Assembly: GCA_001465935.1 (NCBI GenBank)
Contig: LNKV01000022.1
Coordinates: 372,001-436,000 of the forward strand
Source: Clarireedia homoeocarpa
Lineage: Eukaryota > Ascomycota > Leotiomycetes > Helotiales > Rutstroemiaceae
Direction: 5' to 3'
Length of the DNA stretch: 64,000 bases
Each line of letters begins with the position of its first letter. Position 1 is the stretch's first letter. The notes under the pieces are model-generated. The model saw only the letters and a program-made list of their open reading frames with translations, did not search any database and had not been told where the DNA came from. A program made the translations under genes and the position numbers. This document shows, piece after piece, positions 34,976-45,966 of this stretch.

Positions 34976-35897
34976 GGGAGAAGGGGAAGAAGGGGGGGGG
35001 TGTATAAGTTTGGATGGACAGATGGATGGATGGGTGGAGAGATGTTGTAGGGAGAACGAACGAACGAACGAAGACGCATTGGGTGGTGTTTTTTCTTTCT
35101 TCTAAACTTTCGATTTTGCACCAAGAAAGAGGAATCTGAGTATTCTTTCCTTGGTACCTACTATAGGGCAGGTGTGGGGTATGGGAGGATAGGATAGGAT
35201 GGAATGTTTGAGTGGATATGGTTCGGTTGGTTGGATGGCCGAATTGGGTGTTCTAATGGCTATTTAGCATTTATGCATGGGTGTGGCGTTTTTATGAATT
35301 GAAGGGCAGATAGAGAGAGGGAGAGCGTGGTATGCTCGCTTCTAGCTGCTGGTTGCGGCGGGGGAGCTGACTGTGATGTGAAGATAGACAGATAGGGAGC
35401 CATAGATAGATAGAGGCAGAGGAAGGTATTACTTCCGTAGTTGGTTGATTGATTGATAAAGGAGCAGCGTAAATTGGTGTGGTGTGGTGTGGAATACAAA
35501 GTTCGTTGTACATGATTGATTTTGATTTGATTTGATTTGATTTGACCTAAGATACACAAGGTATAGTGAGTGCATCGTTGATTCTATTCTATTCTCCCGT
35601 ACTCACCAGTCCGGCATAAACTACAGTGCTTTCCACATCCAGGGGAAGCGAAGTAAAACATAACGAAGCGAAACAAAACGAAACTTTTAATAATAATATA
35701 CATATCCCCCCCCCCTGAGCGGAAATACGTACACAGATACTATTCATCGACCTATTCCTATCTCTACAAAGAAAGCTTTTATAAATTATTTCCCCGCTGC
35801 TGTCATACTTTCTGTGCTGGCTGGCTGGCTGGCTTATTGTGTGTGGTTGTAACTTGGTGTTTTATAAATCGTAATTTTATTTATTGAATAATGAATA

Positions 35898-35980
35898 GAT
35901 TGGGATTGGGATTGGGATTGGGATTGGGATTGGGATTGGGATTGGATGGGATTGGGATTGGGATTGGATTGGGATTATTG
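35898..35980. repeat. (TTGGGA)n hexamer tract
   Basis: About twelve copies of a GATTGG/GGATTG hexamer with two slips. It looks superficially telomeric but the unit is not TTAGGG. Confidence 0.85.
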
Positions 35981-36010
35981 TTTTGATGTTGTAAGGGTAG
36001 AAGAAAGAGG

Positions 36011-36063
36011 CTTTCTTTCTTTCTTTCTTTCTTTTGGTACATTTTTTTTTTTTTTTTTTTTTT
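36011..36063. repeat. (CTTT)n followed by a poly-T run
   Basis: Six CTTT tetramers, a short spacer, then about 24 T. The right flank has a 12-14 base G run. Length in the assembly may be unreliable. Confidence 0.85.
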
Positions 36064-36347
36064 CCCCTTTTGTGGGGAGATGGGATAGATGGGGGGGGGG
36101 GGGGCCGGCGAGATCATAATGATTATAATACTAGCCAAGTAGTGTATGTAGTATAGAAGGAAGAAGGATTATCAACTATTAGAACTACTGTATGCATTTG
36201 TGCGGTGGATGTTACAATACCCACTTTAGGGCATTAACGAATGGACTAAGTTTATTTATGAATAGCCTCAATTGTATACGTCGGCTACGTCTATTCATGA
36301 AATGGGGAAATTTACGTACGGACCGGAACATATGTATGCGGGAAAGG

Positions 36348-36390
36348 GAAGGGAGAGGGAGAGGGAGAGGGAGAGGGAGAGGGAGAGGGG
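36348..36390. repeat. (GGGAGA)n hexamer tract
   Basis: About seven perfect copies of the GGGAGA hexamer, purine-only on the plus strand. Confidence 0.85.
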
Positions 36391-37394
36391 CGAAGTAGGT
36401 TGGTTGTGTCCTGTATGTATGTAGGATAAGTTAGCGAGATCGATTGAGAGGGATGGAAGGGTAAGGGGTTTTGTTTCGGTTTGCGGCTGTGCTGTGCTGT
36501 GCTGTGCTGTGGTGGTTGTGTGAACTTGAAAGAGGTTGGGTGGGTATTTATTTGGTGCGGTATATGTGTGGAGGGGAGGAGGATCAGAGAGGAGATGAAG
36601 GGGGAGGGGGGAGGGGGGGGATAGGAGGTGAATAAGTAGATGTAGATATAGGTGGTGAAGGGAAGGGAGTTTGATTTAGATTGTGATACAAATGTGGAGG
36701 TTGGTGGAGACTGAGATTGGGTTTGGAGTTGGGGATATTACTTTGGGGGATGCTGAGGAATAGGGTGAGATATGGTAAGAGAATAGATAGAATAGTATAA
36801 GATAGGATATAAGGATTAGAGAAGACAAAAAAATTAGTTTTGTAAATTGTCGAAAGGAAAGAATACAATACAAAGGTAGAGTTTGAAAGAGAATCCAATA
36901 ACTAAGTCCTTCCAATTACTACTCTGATATAAAACGAAACTTCCTATATTGATACTTGGCCATATATTCGATTAAAGGTAACTAGTATGTCTACATTATA
37001 ACTTCAAAGTTTATTGAATATAACTACACCAAAATCAAGTGCAAGTTACTTGTTTCTTCGGATTCAAACATTAGCACAAATTCGCACTGGAAAGAAACAT
37101 CTTAGCATTATATCACTGAGCTGCTTCCAGCTTCTCAATCACGTCTCAAGAATTGATTGCAGAATAATAATTCTAATTTATATTGGGGGCATAATCTGAA
37201 ACTAGCTAAAATCAATCATCACCAAATCATTCGTCTTCGTAAGGGGGTTTCGTAGATCCTCCGGTAGCTCAGAGTATCTGTACATTTGACCAATATTCCA
37301 AGAAACCGAGTTGGTATATCGTCGATTCGTTATCGTTATCATCAAGAGTTCTGTGGGTGTTGTCCAGCATTCTCAATCAATCACCATTAGGCAA

Positions 37395-38363
37395 TTAGGA
37401 GAGGCTGAATTTGCCAAAGACGCTGAGGAGAACAGGGCAGATATTGATAGCGGTAAGGTCGACACCAGCGGTGCTTTTAACGGTGCTTGCAACGGAGCTA
37501 AGGATGTCTTGAGCGGGCCCTGCGGGAGTGTAGGCGCAGATAGCCGCGTTGATGGTCACATCCAAAGCGGCAGCATCAGCTTTAACATCGGTATCAGTAC
37601 CAGCACACCCTGGGACGGCGTTGATGAGTCCAAGGGCAATAGTATCAACGACGGCCTCGAGACCGCGAAGAGCTACGGCAATTGGTCCGCCACCAAGTGA
37701 TACAAGCAATCCGCTCTTGCCAATAACGACGCTAAGAAGATCTTGGTGGATCTTAACAAACTGTGGGGTTTATTAGCTTTCCATCTTTATGGCTTTCTGA
37801 GGAAGGCTACGTACAGTTTTGAATGTTGAGCAAACTTGCAACTGAACATCTAACGCAAGGGTCGCGATTCTGTTTGCGAGTTAGATCTGGCTGTGCTCTG
37901 AGGTTTCCTGCACTGGAGAAGTACTTACGGGCTCGTTGCCATAGCTGTAATATCCGATTGCACGAGGGCGGTGATGCCAATGAATTGATTGGCGACAGTC
38001 TTTGGTACGTTAGTCTTGTTCTTAACATTGAAGAAGGGGGCAGCCACATACTGTGATGGTGCTTGGACTGAGAACTATGGTTAGAGCGCCGATATTCAGA
38101 TTCTCAATAGTGGTCTTGGCTGTGGCACTGAGGTCTGCAATTGCGTTGATGTTTTTGATGACCGTGGGGCCATCCATGTATGTGACGACAGCTGTTCCAG
38201 AGGCAGATCCAGAGACACCAGTGGTAGATCCAGCGGTAGATCCACTGAGACCGAGAGATCCAGTGACACCTGTAACGACATTTCCGACACCATCTAGAAT
38301 AGGAGCAGGTGCGGCAGAGGCAGCACCAACCATGGCGGCCATCAAAAGCTTGGAGAAATGCAT
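37395..38363 (-). CDS. HsbA-like secreted cell-wall protein
   Basis: This resembles hydrophobic surface-binding protein A (HsbA) and cell-wall galactomannoprotein-like secreted proteins. HsbA in Aspergillus adsorbs to hydrophobic surfaces and recruits lytic enzymes. Four exons (38363-38052, 37999-37929, 37869-37815, 37760-37395) give 267 aa. A signal peptide covers about residues 1-18 (MHFSKLLMAAMVGAASAA). A Gly/Ser/Thr-rich segment follows at about 30-60. The HsbA helical domain starts near GPTVIKNINAIADLSATAKT and continues through ANQFIGITALVQSDITAM and KIHQDLLSVVIGKSG. Ala-rich helices and three cysteines fit the family. All three introns (52, 59 and 54 nt) use GT..AG. The start MHFSK was chosen over an in-frame ATG 11 codons upstream, since only it puts the signal peptide at the N-terminus. 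Confidence 0.85.
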
Positions 38364-40529
38364 GATGATTAGATTAAGTAGATGCTGGAAGCACAAAAGT
38401 ATATTAGAATAGAGATAGTAAAGTGAGTTAGAGTGTTGATTATGAAGCTGATAGTATTGATGATGTTGATGATGAGATGCTGTTCTTCAAGGTCGAATGA
38501 CTTCTCTTTATACTTGAATCCGAAGCAGAGAGTGCACCCTTCCTGTCGACCAGATGTCTCTGCATCTTCACCGTGTGCGCCATAGTTGTTGTTGATAGTG
38601 GGTCTCCGCTATTGAAGGTATGCCAACAACTGATTCACAGCACATGTGCGCTGCGAAAGCATGACTCTTCTGACTATGTTGTCTTACTCTTCATAACTAG
38701 CAATGAGTAGGTTGGCATGCCTAATGATGATCTGTTCCGTTTTCAGAGAAAAAAATTGCAAAGAGCTTGCCAAAAAGAGATGCCGTACTCCCACTTCGTC
38801 CTGATATCCCGCCGAGAATTTGTCCTATTGACTCTCTACATGGGGAGTTCTCGACGATTCTCAGTCTTTCCGCCATTCGAAGGGTTCTGACCTTAGTCTC
38901 CGTGATTCTTCCATTCGCACATCTCAGATCTACATCACCAAATAGCTTAATGACAACAAACTCGCGGCTAATGCAATAAACACATCGCGTGTCTCGAAAC
39001 TAGGCCTCCACCCGATCTAGACCCTGCATACCCGTGTTGTCCCTGCGTATCAAGATCTTCTTGCTATGCTTTACGTGCATCCGGATCTGAGCTGCTTGAC
39101 CCCCGCCGACCTTAATTGCACCTCTTAGTTTGACATTTCATTCCAATCACAATACGTGGTCTACCACATGCTGTGGCTGCAAAATTCAGGGGTCTTTAAT
39201 GATGAGCGGTGAAATTTCCCTAGTGCTAGTATGTCTTACGCTTAAGTGCTGCAGGGTGCTAGAGAGGCTTCTGATTGGACACACTAGCACTCGGATTTCC
39301 AGGTAGCCGGCGCGGGAAGACGGGATAGATCGTGGGACTGCAGACTATTGAGGTATCTAGTTGTGAATAACTTCGATGATTTTGCCAAGCATGCGCTCAT
39401 GACTCGGTCAGACTTGGTGCGACGGTAGATCTACTCGGTAGGTTGGCAGTATGCTTGCGGGACACATATATAGACGCTTTGCCACGAGTAAATAAAAAGA
39501 ATCAAAAGTTTTAACCGTATTTTTGTCACCAGGTTCATCCCAATGATATGGTTGAGGAGGGGGAAATGGAATGTGATTCATGTGGCTGAGATTTCTAGTC
39601 GACGACGACCTACCAGCCACACTGTTCAGCCACAACATTACCCACACTTATGCACATCACCCAGTCTACTCTCCCCTCCCATGAACAAAGGTTAAATTTT
39701 TAGGTGGTAAGACGCACAAAAATTTAACCTTTGTTCATGGGAGGGGAGAGTACATTTTTTGCGGAGATGCGCCCGGGGGGGAAAGCATTGGTGATCATTA
39801 ACATCCTTGTTTGGAAGGAGGTCTTGTGCTTGGTCTACATGCAACAGCGAAAGAGTGTATTACTATTTAGCAAATCTTTCGCAAAACAATGAACAATCTG
39901 ACATAAATCGTACCCTTCTCCCAAAATCATACACCAAGGTGTTTACTTATATCCTCTATCCTTCTCGCCGGCTAAAAACTCTTCTCATTTCCACCTTCCG
40001 CGACATTCGTACTCACCTCACTCACCCTCTTACTCGCGAGCAGGTAATATAGTATAACCCTTCCTACCCATCTCTATACCACCTCCCACAATGCACGATC
40101 CCGACAACACGAGCAAACCAAGCCATGTGACCTTCCCCTTATATCATAGACTGGTTCTATTTCAAAGTGATTAATTAACGCATGTGCTTGGCGATACAGG
40201 AGGGAACACGAAGCGGGGGATATGATGGGTTGATGGCGGGGAGGTACAGTTCTGTCAATTACGAAACGGGCGCGGTTTGGAAGGCGCCGAACACACTTTT
40301 GTTTAAATTTTTTTAGGATTTAGATTTGCAACTTCTAGGCAAGTAGGTTCTTGGTGAGCATTGAGCGCGGAACGAAAAGGAGAGGTTCTAACAGGAAGGC
40401 AAGTAGCCACTCCGTATTTTTCATTAATTGAAGCATAGATAACAGCTATTTAAAATATATGATGCAGGAGATGTGCGGTGCGCAGGTATGACGAAAAGGA
40501 GCAGGCGACAAGACAAAACTAGTCCAATG
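38364..40529. other. Intergenic, 2.2 kb
   Basis: Holds the promoter side of the HsbA-like gene, a perfect long hairpin at 39667-39752 (separate entry), and the 3' flank of the permease gene. No coding region is recognised. Confidence 0.5.
39667..39752. repeat. Perfect 35-bp inverted repeat with 16-base loop
   Basis: Arms 39667-39701 and 39718-39752 are perfectly complementary over 35 bp, and the loop is 39702-39717. The outermost bases on both sides are TA, so the piece can also be read as an 82-bp element with 33-bp inverted ends flanked by a TA target duplication, as for Tc1/mariner-type miniature elements. No frame lies inside. Confidence 0.85.
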
Positions 40530-42289
40530 CTACCTGCCGGTTACCTTTCGCTCGTACCATCGCATGGGAGGATATGTTACGATGGTGAATACGGCACTAA
40601 GGAAAATGCCTACATCTCCGCCATATGGTCCAAATTTGCGCGCAATTGGTCCTAATGCCATTATTAGTCATTGAATGAATAGGGAAAGTGAGAGGAAGGG
40701 GAGCTATATTGTACTTACCGACATACCAAACTTGTGCCATACCGGGTAAACCACCAGCGAGGTATCCAATCAAGAGCGCCATAACGGCGGCTAAACCCCA
40801 GGGTAATTTACTAGGCACGTCCCAAACATTTAGATTGTAACCCTCCTTGCGACGGAACCAGACGTCTTCGATCAAGATGATGAATGTGAATGAGACAGTC
40901 CAGTAGCCTAGTAGGGATACGAAGTTGCTAACAATGCTGGATAAGTGCGAACGTCCGGCAATAGCCAAGACGGCGATGACGAGAGCGTTGGCGAAGGACC
41001 AGACGAAGCGAGGGATGGCGTGGAAGTAGTGACCGAGGAGTTGAAGAGAGAGACCGCTGGAGTAATTTACTGCTACGTTGTTTCCTATAACGGAGAAGAC
41101 GAGGAGGACAAGGCAGAATTTGGCGAAGCGGAATGGATGGTAGGATTCTATGAGGAGACCACCAAGTCCGTGGTTGGCGTAGGCTTCTGTGAGGACTGGA
41201 TTGGCTGTTGAGGCAAGCGCGGCGTTTCCGATACATGCGCCGATGACAGTTACGAAGACTGTAGGGAGAGAGATACCCAAGATGGTAAGGACGAAAATCT
41301 TCCAGCCCTTGGTGTTTGCGGGGTAGTTGCAGTAGTAATCCGAAGCTATTGAACACCATCCAGATGCAGAGGAGAAGCAGACGGCGAAGAAACTGAGCCA
41401 AGACCCAGAGAAGCCAAGACCAGTTTCAACTCCTGGAAGACTTGCCTCCATCTTTGGCGCAACTTGTCCAATCAAGATACACATTAGAATGAACGTCATG
41501 ATCCATGAGTATTTCTCCCAAGTATGAATTATCTTGAATCCGAAAATGGACACAACATAACTGATAATAGCAATGATGACGATTCCAACAGCAATTGTCA
41601 TGGTATAATTCGAGACGGCAGCAAGGATTTGCCCAACCACGACCATGTTGACCACAGCGAAACCTCCACCAACGACAACATTGAGAAGTGAGCAAAGCTT
41701 TGCGCCGTAAAAACCAAAAGAGTATCGAGAAGTCGAGATAGCACGCAAACCGAGCTTGAGTATTGTTAGATCTGTCTTTACCACATGTCGTAAGCATCAG
41801 TATGCCACTTACCTTTGGACCCAAAGTACCGCAGTAAGCTGTGCAAGAAGCTCCTAAAATAGTTGCGACAACAATTGCACTGACAGATGCACGGAGAGAT
41901 AGACCATAGACTTCGGGATCCGGTCCCAGAAGACCAATTGGAAGGGTACCAACATGGCACGTGAGCGACCACCAGAGGAAGAAGACATTGAGAATCGACG
42001 GAGGTTGCTTGTCTTCTTCGTGGATCCGATCGATTCCTTGTGTCTCGATTCCCATCTTCTCGTCAAGCCATTCTTCACCACGTCGCAGCTTGCGCAGGAA
42101 GCCTTTCTTCTCCTGGAGCTCTCTCGCCAGAATTACTTCTTCGGATTCGCCCACCGAATCGGGAGTGCTATCGTTGACCACAGCAGGACCGAGGTCCTTT
42201 TCCAGGCGGCCGGCCTCCAGATCATGCGACTGCTTTACAGCATGAGCCTGTTTGAGATCGGCTTGATCACCGTGGACGAAGTCTGCCAT
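40530..42289 (-). CDS. Purine-cytosine permease (NCS1 family, Fcy2-like)
   Basis: This is a proton-coupled plasma-membrane importer for cytosine and purines, of the NCS1 family's Fcy branch. Three exons (42289-41813, 41754-40719, 40651-40530) give 544 aa. A cytosolic N-terminus of about 95 residues precedes twelve predicted membrane segments. The first conserved blocks are FFLWWSLTCHVGTLPIGLLG and GASCTAYCGTLGPK, continuing after the intron with LGLRAISTSRYSFGFYG. The substrate-region segments VVGQILAAVSNYTM and SDYYCNYP are present. The terminal exon ends with YPPMRWYERKVTGR, typical of Fcy permeases; using only exon 2 would wrongly truncate it. Introns are 58 and 67 nt. An AGATAA (GATA-factor type) site lies about 50 bp upstream. 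The exact substrate cannot be told from sequence alone. Confidence 0.92.
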
Positions 42290-44757
42290 TGCGCCAAAAG
42301 AGAATTCTGCTCAATGTTGAAGTGGCAGAAATGGAGAAAGATAAAAAAAGACTTCTTCGTACGGAGTAGGACAATGGGAGAGAGGAGACCGCCAGGCTAC
42401 ATATGTATGCAACAGTAATCTGCGGCTGGACATTCTAGAAGATTAACCAGCACCACTGCAGAATCCTTACAGATTCCGGGGACGAATCAATTGCACGAGC
42501 GCGATAGGTGAGCAGTACGAATCTTGATAAGTAAGGACATGCATGATGAACATCACGGACATGGGAGCTTGAAGCAGCTGCAGCCGTATTCAGTGGTTCG
42601 CGGTAGATAAGGATGCTGGTTGGTCCATTCTTGGCACTTCCTGCATCAGGAAGGTCTTTGGTGAAATTGTGGGATTTGGCGAGGGGCAAGGGGCAAGGTA
42701 CAGAGTCGGACGCCCCGTTTACGATAACTTCAATCGGCCGACAATAACCCGGCGAATTTTGCTTCGCGTAGCCTCGGCACACGCCGCATACCATTGATGG
42801 AGCTGAGCCTTTACCACATCTTATTAGACAGAACAGCAGATGGTCTGGCGAGTGGCCACGTAGAGTGTGTTCAGCTAATCCATTTAATCGATATGGAATT
42901 CGACGAAAAGGATCCAGTGCAATGATCGATACAGTCCAGTAATAAGAGAGAGAGAGAGCAGCCACGAAAATGTATCATCGCGTAACAGCATAACTTCGAA
43001 TGCTGTGAACGGGCGTCGTCTTCTTGTGTTCGTCCCGGTGGAACAAAAACTTGAAAGATCGTTTTCGTACGAGCTTGGCTGACACGCTGACAGGCAGGGA
43101 TTTTGTTGCGGCCGTGCAACGTGATATCAAGAGTGGCGGGATGTTATCACGTGGCGGCGTCGGACAATATTTGATCGTTGTGCAACGTCGAGAGATTGGT
43201 GTTATTGCTGTTGAAAGACAAGAAGATATCTCAATGGGGAGACAAAGGTTCTGAGACAATCCCGAAATGATCTCGGAGCATTGGCGCCAAGGTACTTGTT
43301 GCGATGACGGCAGCACCAAGCTCACCAAGCGTGAACCCAAATTCGACGACATCTCTTGGGTTTTTTGTCTAGGTGCTTCTGGCTGAATGGCTTGTAAGGG
43401 TCGACTACACGGTCCTACTGCTGGCCTAGCCACCGCCAATGCTCTTGTCCAAATCCAACATGTGGGACATGTCAACCGGGCAGCCTTTTTTTGGATGTGA
43501 TGGTCGAGTGCTGGAACCCGAAGGTATGCCCATTGTGCAAGAGTTCCTGACTTTGTGGCACCTCAAAACCCCCATGGCCGGGTATGTCGTTAGACCATAT
43601 CTCTCTCCGTGTCTCTGTATCCCAAAGGCCACTGCTTCTTCGTGGAGTATTTCACCCTCAGGTTCTACTCTTTAAATGGCCGAATATAGTGCGCTTCATA
43701 CAGTCCATTGAAGAACAAGATTGTGTTTGTATGAGTGGAAATACGATGAGCATATATTCGCGTCCAGGTCGTGATTGAATTACGCAGATCCACTTCATTC
43801 CGCCGGTATTAGCAAGAACGCACTCAGGACGCTGTGATTGAAGGACGTACATCGTTGGTTGCCTGGATTGAAACCAAACGTTTCTTTTATGGGCTGCTTT
43901 TCTATCCATTGCTAGTGCAGATTGTTTAGTTGGTCGAACTACAGGTATTTTAGAGCAATACTAGAAATGGGAACAGGAATAGCTGTCTTGCGACCATGCT
44001 CACGGAAAACTTACCTTCGTCCTCAAGACTAAGAGAATGAAGCTACTGCCAAAAATGAAGGGTAGACTGCTGAGATATCAACGTTCTATCAGCTTGTTTA
44101 TCATTTTTCAATCTGGGAGCTGAGTATTCATGATACGAGCTTGCTTGATTGAGGGCAGAGACATTATCTCCAGCTCAAGAATTACTCTTGGAAGTACACA
44201 GATAGATTTTATCTGCTCCATTAAGAATTTACTTTCTGAAGATGAGCTGCCCTGATCCATGAGGCTCGTTCAATTAATTATAGAATGAATTTATGGCCGC
44301 ATTCTAAAAACAGAGACATGTTGTATCAGTATTTTCGCGACGCGCCTCCGCAGTGCTTGTTTTGCTATATGATCATTCCGACTAAACGACCTCTTTATAT
44401 TAACGATTCCTGCTCTTTCCTGACCGACTGTTGTACTCAAATTTATGGCAACGTTGCTCTAAATGATATGAAAAGCTTACTCTTCATTATGGAATCATTG
44501 CATCATTGTCATCGCGCCGATATCAATTCTCATGTGTTCCCATCGCGTGTTGAAAATAAATAGAAGCACGAAGACCACGTGCAAAAAAATGAAGCAGGAA
44601 GTATCAGCACCTATAGACTATAATACTAGTAAGTCATAGTGCATTTCATTCATGTGAGGGACATCAATGTTGGGCTTTAATTTATTTATCTTATGTAACT
44701 AAATAATGGGAATGGTGTTGTGTGCTGCTGGAACATTTGTCCCAACCTCTCTATTCT
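42290..44757. other. Intergenic, 2.5 kb, no gene called
   Basis: The left end is the permease promoter with one AGATAA at 42339-42344. Minus-strand open frames at 42435-42965 and 42975-43475 have mixed composition but no recognisable domain. The right half is AT-rich 3' flank of the C2H2 gene. Confidence 0.5.
42339..42344 (+). promoter_or_regulatory. Single GATA-type site upstream of the permease
   Basis: An AGATAA word fits the HGATAR site of fungal AreA-type nitrogen regulators, which control purine uptake genes in Aspergillus. One six-base match is weak evidence. Confidence 0.2.
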
Positions 44758-45966
44758 TCATAAAATATCGACAAATTTCAGCACTCTATCCTTCATACAA
44801 TGTTGCTTAAGAGGGGCCCCCAAATGTTCCAATAGTTCATCAATATTCTTGAACTCACGTCCGCAACCAGGGAAATCAGAATCTGCGAAAGTGCAAACAG
44901 TTTCATTTCCGAAGAACAATGCTCCGAGATTAGAGCGAAAGAACGAGACATATTTTTCTGCACATCTGGCGCCAATTTTGGTATCGAAATGAGCCATCAA
45001 ACTGTCCTTTCTCCCGAACAAGCCCCCACAGCCGTTGTCATCATCATTTCCCTTCCACGATGACATAGAGCATCTGTATTCCTTGCCGCTATGGACTCTC
45101 TCGTGGCGTTTGCAGTCTTTGATTCTTGTAAAAGCTTTTGAACAAGTGCCACACTTGTACGGTTTCTCCTTAGAATGCACTCTCAAGTGCTCCTTCAGTG
45201 TAGCTGCTCTTGTATAACTCTGAGGACAATCAGGACAACAATGCGGTTTCTTCTTGCCCGAAGGCCCAGAACGCTTGGTACATTCTGGACAGTCGAGTAA
45301 GCTCATCTCTATACACTCCTTGCCACATGCCCGGCGGCAGCGATTCTGTGGTGCTTCCTGGGGACTGCTTGGCCGTTGAAGTCTTTTCATATTATGGGCA
45401 GTGCTTCGAGTGAAGGATGGTTCTTGATTACGAGATGCAGATGCCGAAACGGGTTGTATGCTCTCTATTGGGAATGACATTTGATCTGGCGCATCACCGT
45501 TGCCGACAAGCCACGAATTTTGCCTGTCCCCACTCTGCAAAGACTGAAGGGCATCTGCAGCTTCGGCGACCTGCCGCTGTGAACCCGGGGCTCTGTGATT
45601 GCTTTGACCAGTCTGAAATAAGGTTGTATCAAGAATTTCGTTAGGTTGCTGATGTGCTTCCTGGGGCTGATTTGTATGAAACATAAGGTCCCAGATATCG
45701 GAAAATGTGGGGGTAGTGACTGAATGTGCATTGGCCTTCGACCGAAAGGGGGATTCATGAGAAGTTTTAGACTCGTAGGTTTCAATTGACGCAATAAACA
45801 GTCTGATCTGCAAAATTATTTGCGGCTCGATCTGGTCGTTGGGTTGGCGGCGAAGAGATGCAACGAAGTTCTCCAGTCTGGCGATAAGATCTTGGGTTGA
45901 AGCTGTGTAACCGTATAGTAGCACCGGCGGCACCGGCGGCACCGGCCAGCTGGAAATATCTGCCAT
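44758..45966 (-). CDS. C2H2 zinc-finger transcription factor
   Basis: A single-exon protein of 402 aa. Two classical fingers follow each other: Cys244-x2-Cys247-x12-His260-x3-His264 and Cys272-x2-Cys275-x12-His288-x3-His292, joined by a SKEKPYK linker like the canonical TGEKPY. Downstream, CGGLFGRKDSLMAHFDTK and the later Cys residues look like degenerate further fingers. Upstream, Cys210-Cys214-Cys218 and Cys226-Cys229 could form an extra metal site before the fingers. Residues 1-200 are Gln/Ser-rich with no recognised domain, apart from a helical segment (STQDLIARLENFVASLRR). It should bind DNA in the nucleus as a regulator. Targets cannot be read from the sequence. The start has an unusual VPPVPP-rich N-terminus caused by a (CGGCAC)-type repeat at 45923-45949. 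Confidence 0.85.
   Translation of the reverse strand: MADISSWPVPPVPPVLLYGYTASTQDLIARLENFVASLRRQPNDQIEPQIILQIRLFIASIETYESKTSHESPFRSKANAHSVTTPTFSDIWDLMFHTNQPQEAHQQPNEILDTTLFQTGQSNHRAPGSQRQVAEAADALQSLQSGDRQNSWLVGNGDAPDQMSFPIESIQPVSASASRNQEPSFTRSTAHNMKRLQRPSSPQEAPQNRCRRACGKECIEMSLLDCPECTKRSGPSGKKKPHCCPDCPQSYTRAATLKEHLRVHSKEKPYKCGTCSKAFTRIKDCKRHERVHSGKEYRCSMSSWKGNDDDNGCGGLFGRKDSLMAHFDTKIGARCAEKYVSFFRSNLGALFFGNETVCTFADSDFPGCGREFKNIDELLEHLGAPLKQHCMKDRVLKFVDIL

Larger units (their letters stand above)
34976..37394. other. Microsatellite-dense intergenic region
   Basis: This 2.4-kb gap holds many simple tracts: GAAC units at 35056-35072, GATTT at 35520-35546, GGCT at 35818-35834, TTGGGA at about 35898-35980, CTTT at 36011-36034, T24 at about 36040-36063, G-runs at about 36090-36104, GGGAGA at 36348-36390, GTGCT at 36487-36511, and a G-rich block near 36590-36625. 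Short open frames are low-complexity products of these. Nothing else is supported. Confidence 0.7.

Noticed and set aside
35898..35980. Telomere-like repeat
   Set aside because: The unit is TTGGGA-like, not the fungal TTAGGG. It is flanked by other microsatellites and not by subtelomeric genes.
37262..37330. tRNA-like start (TCCGGTAGCTCAGAG)
   Set aside because: No matching T-loop or acceptor-stem pairing follows at tRNA distance.
42435..43475. Minus-strand frames of 176 and 166 codons upstream of the permease
   Set aside because: No domain, no conserved start, no joinable exons. Probably chance frames in a GC-richer stretch.
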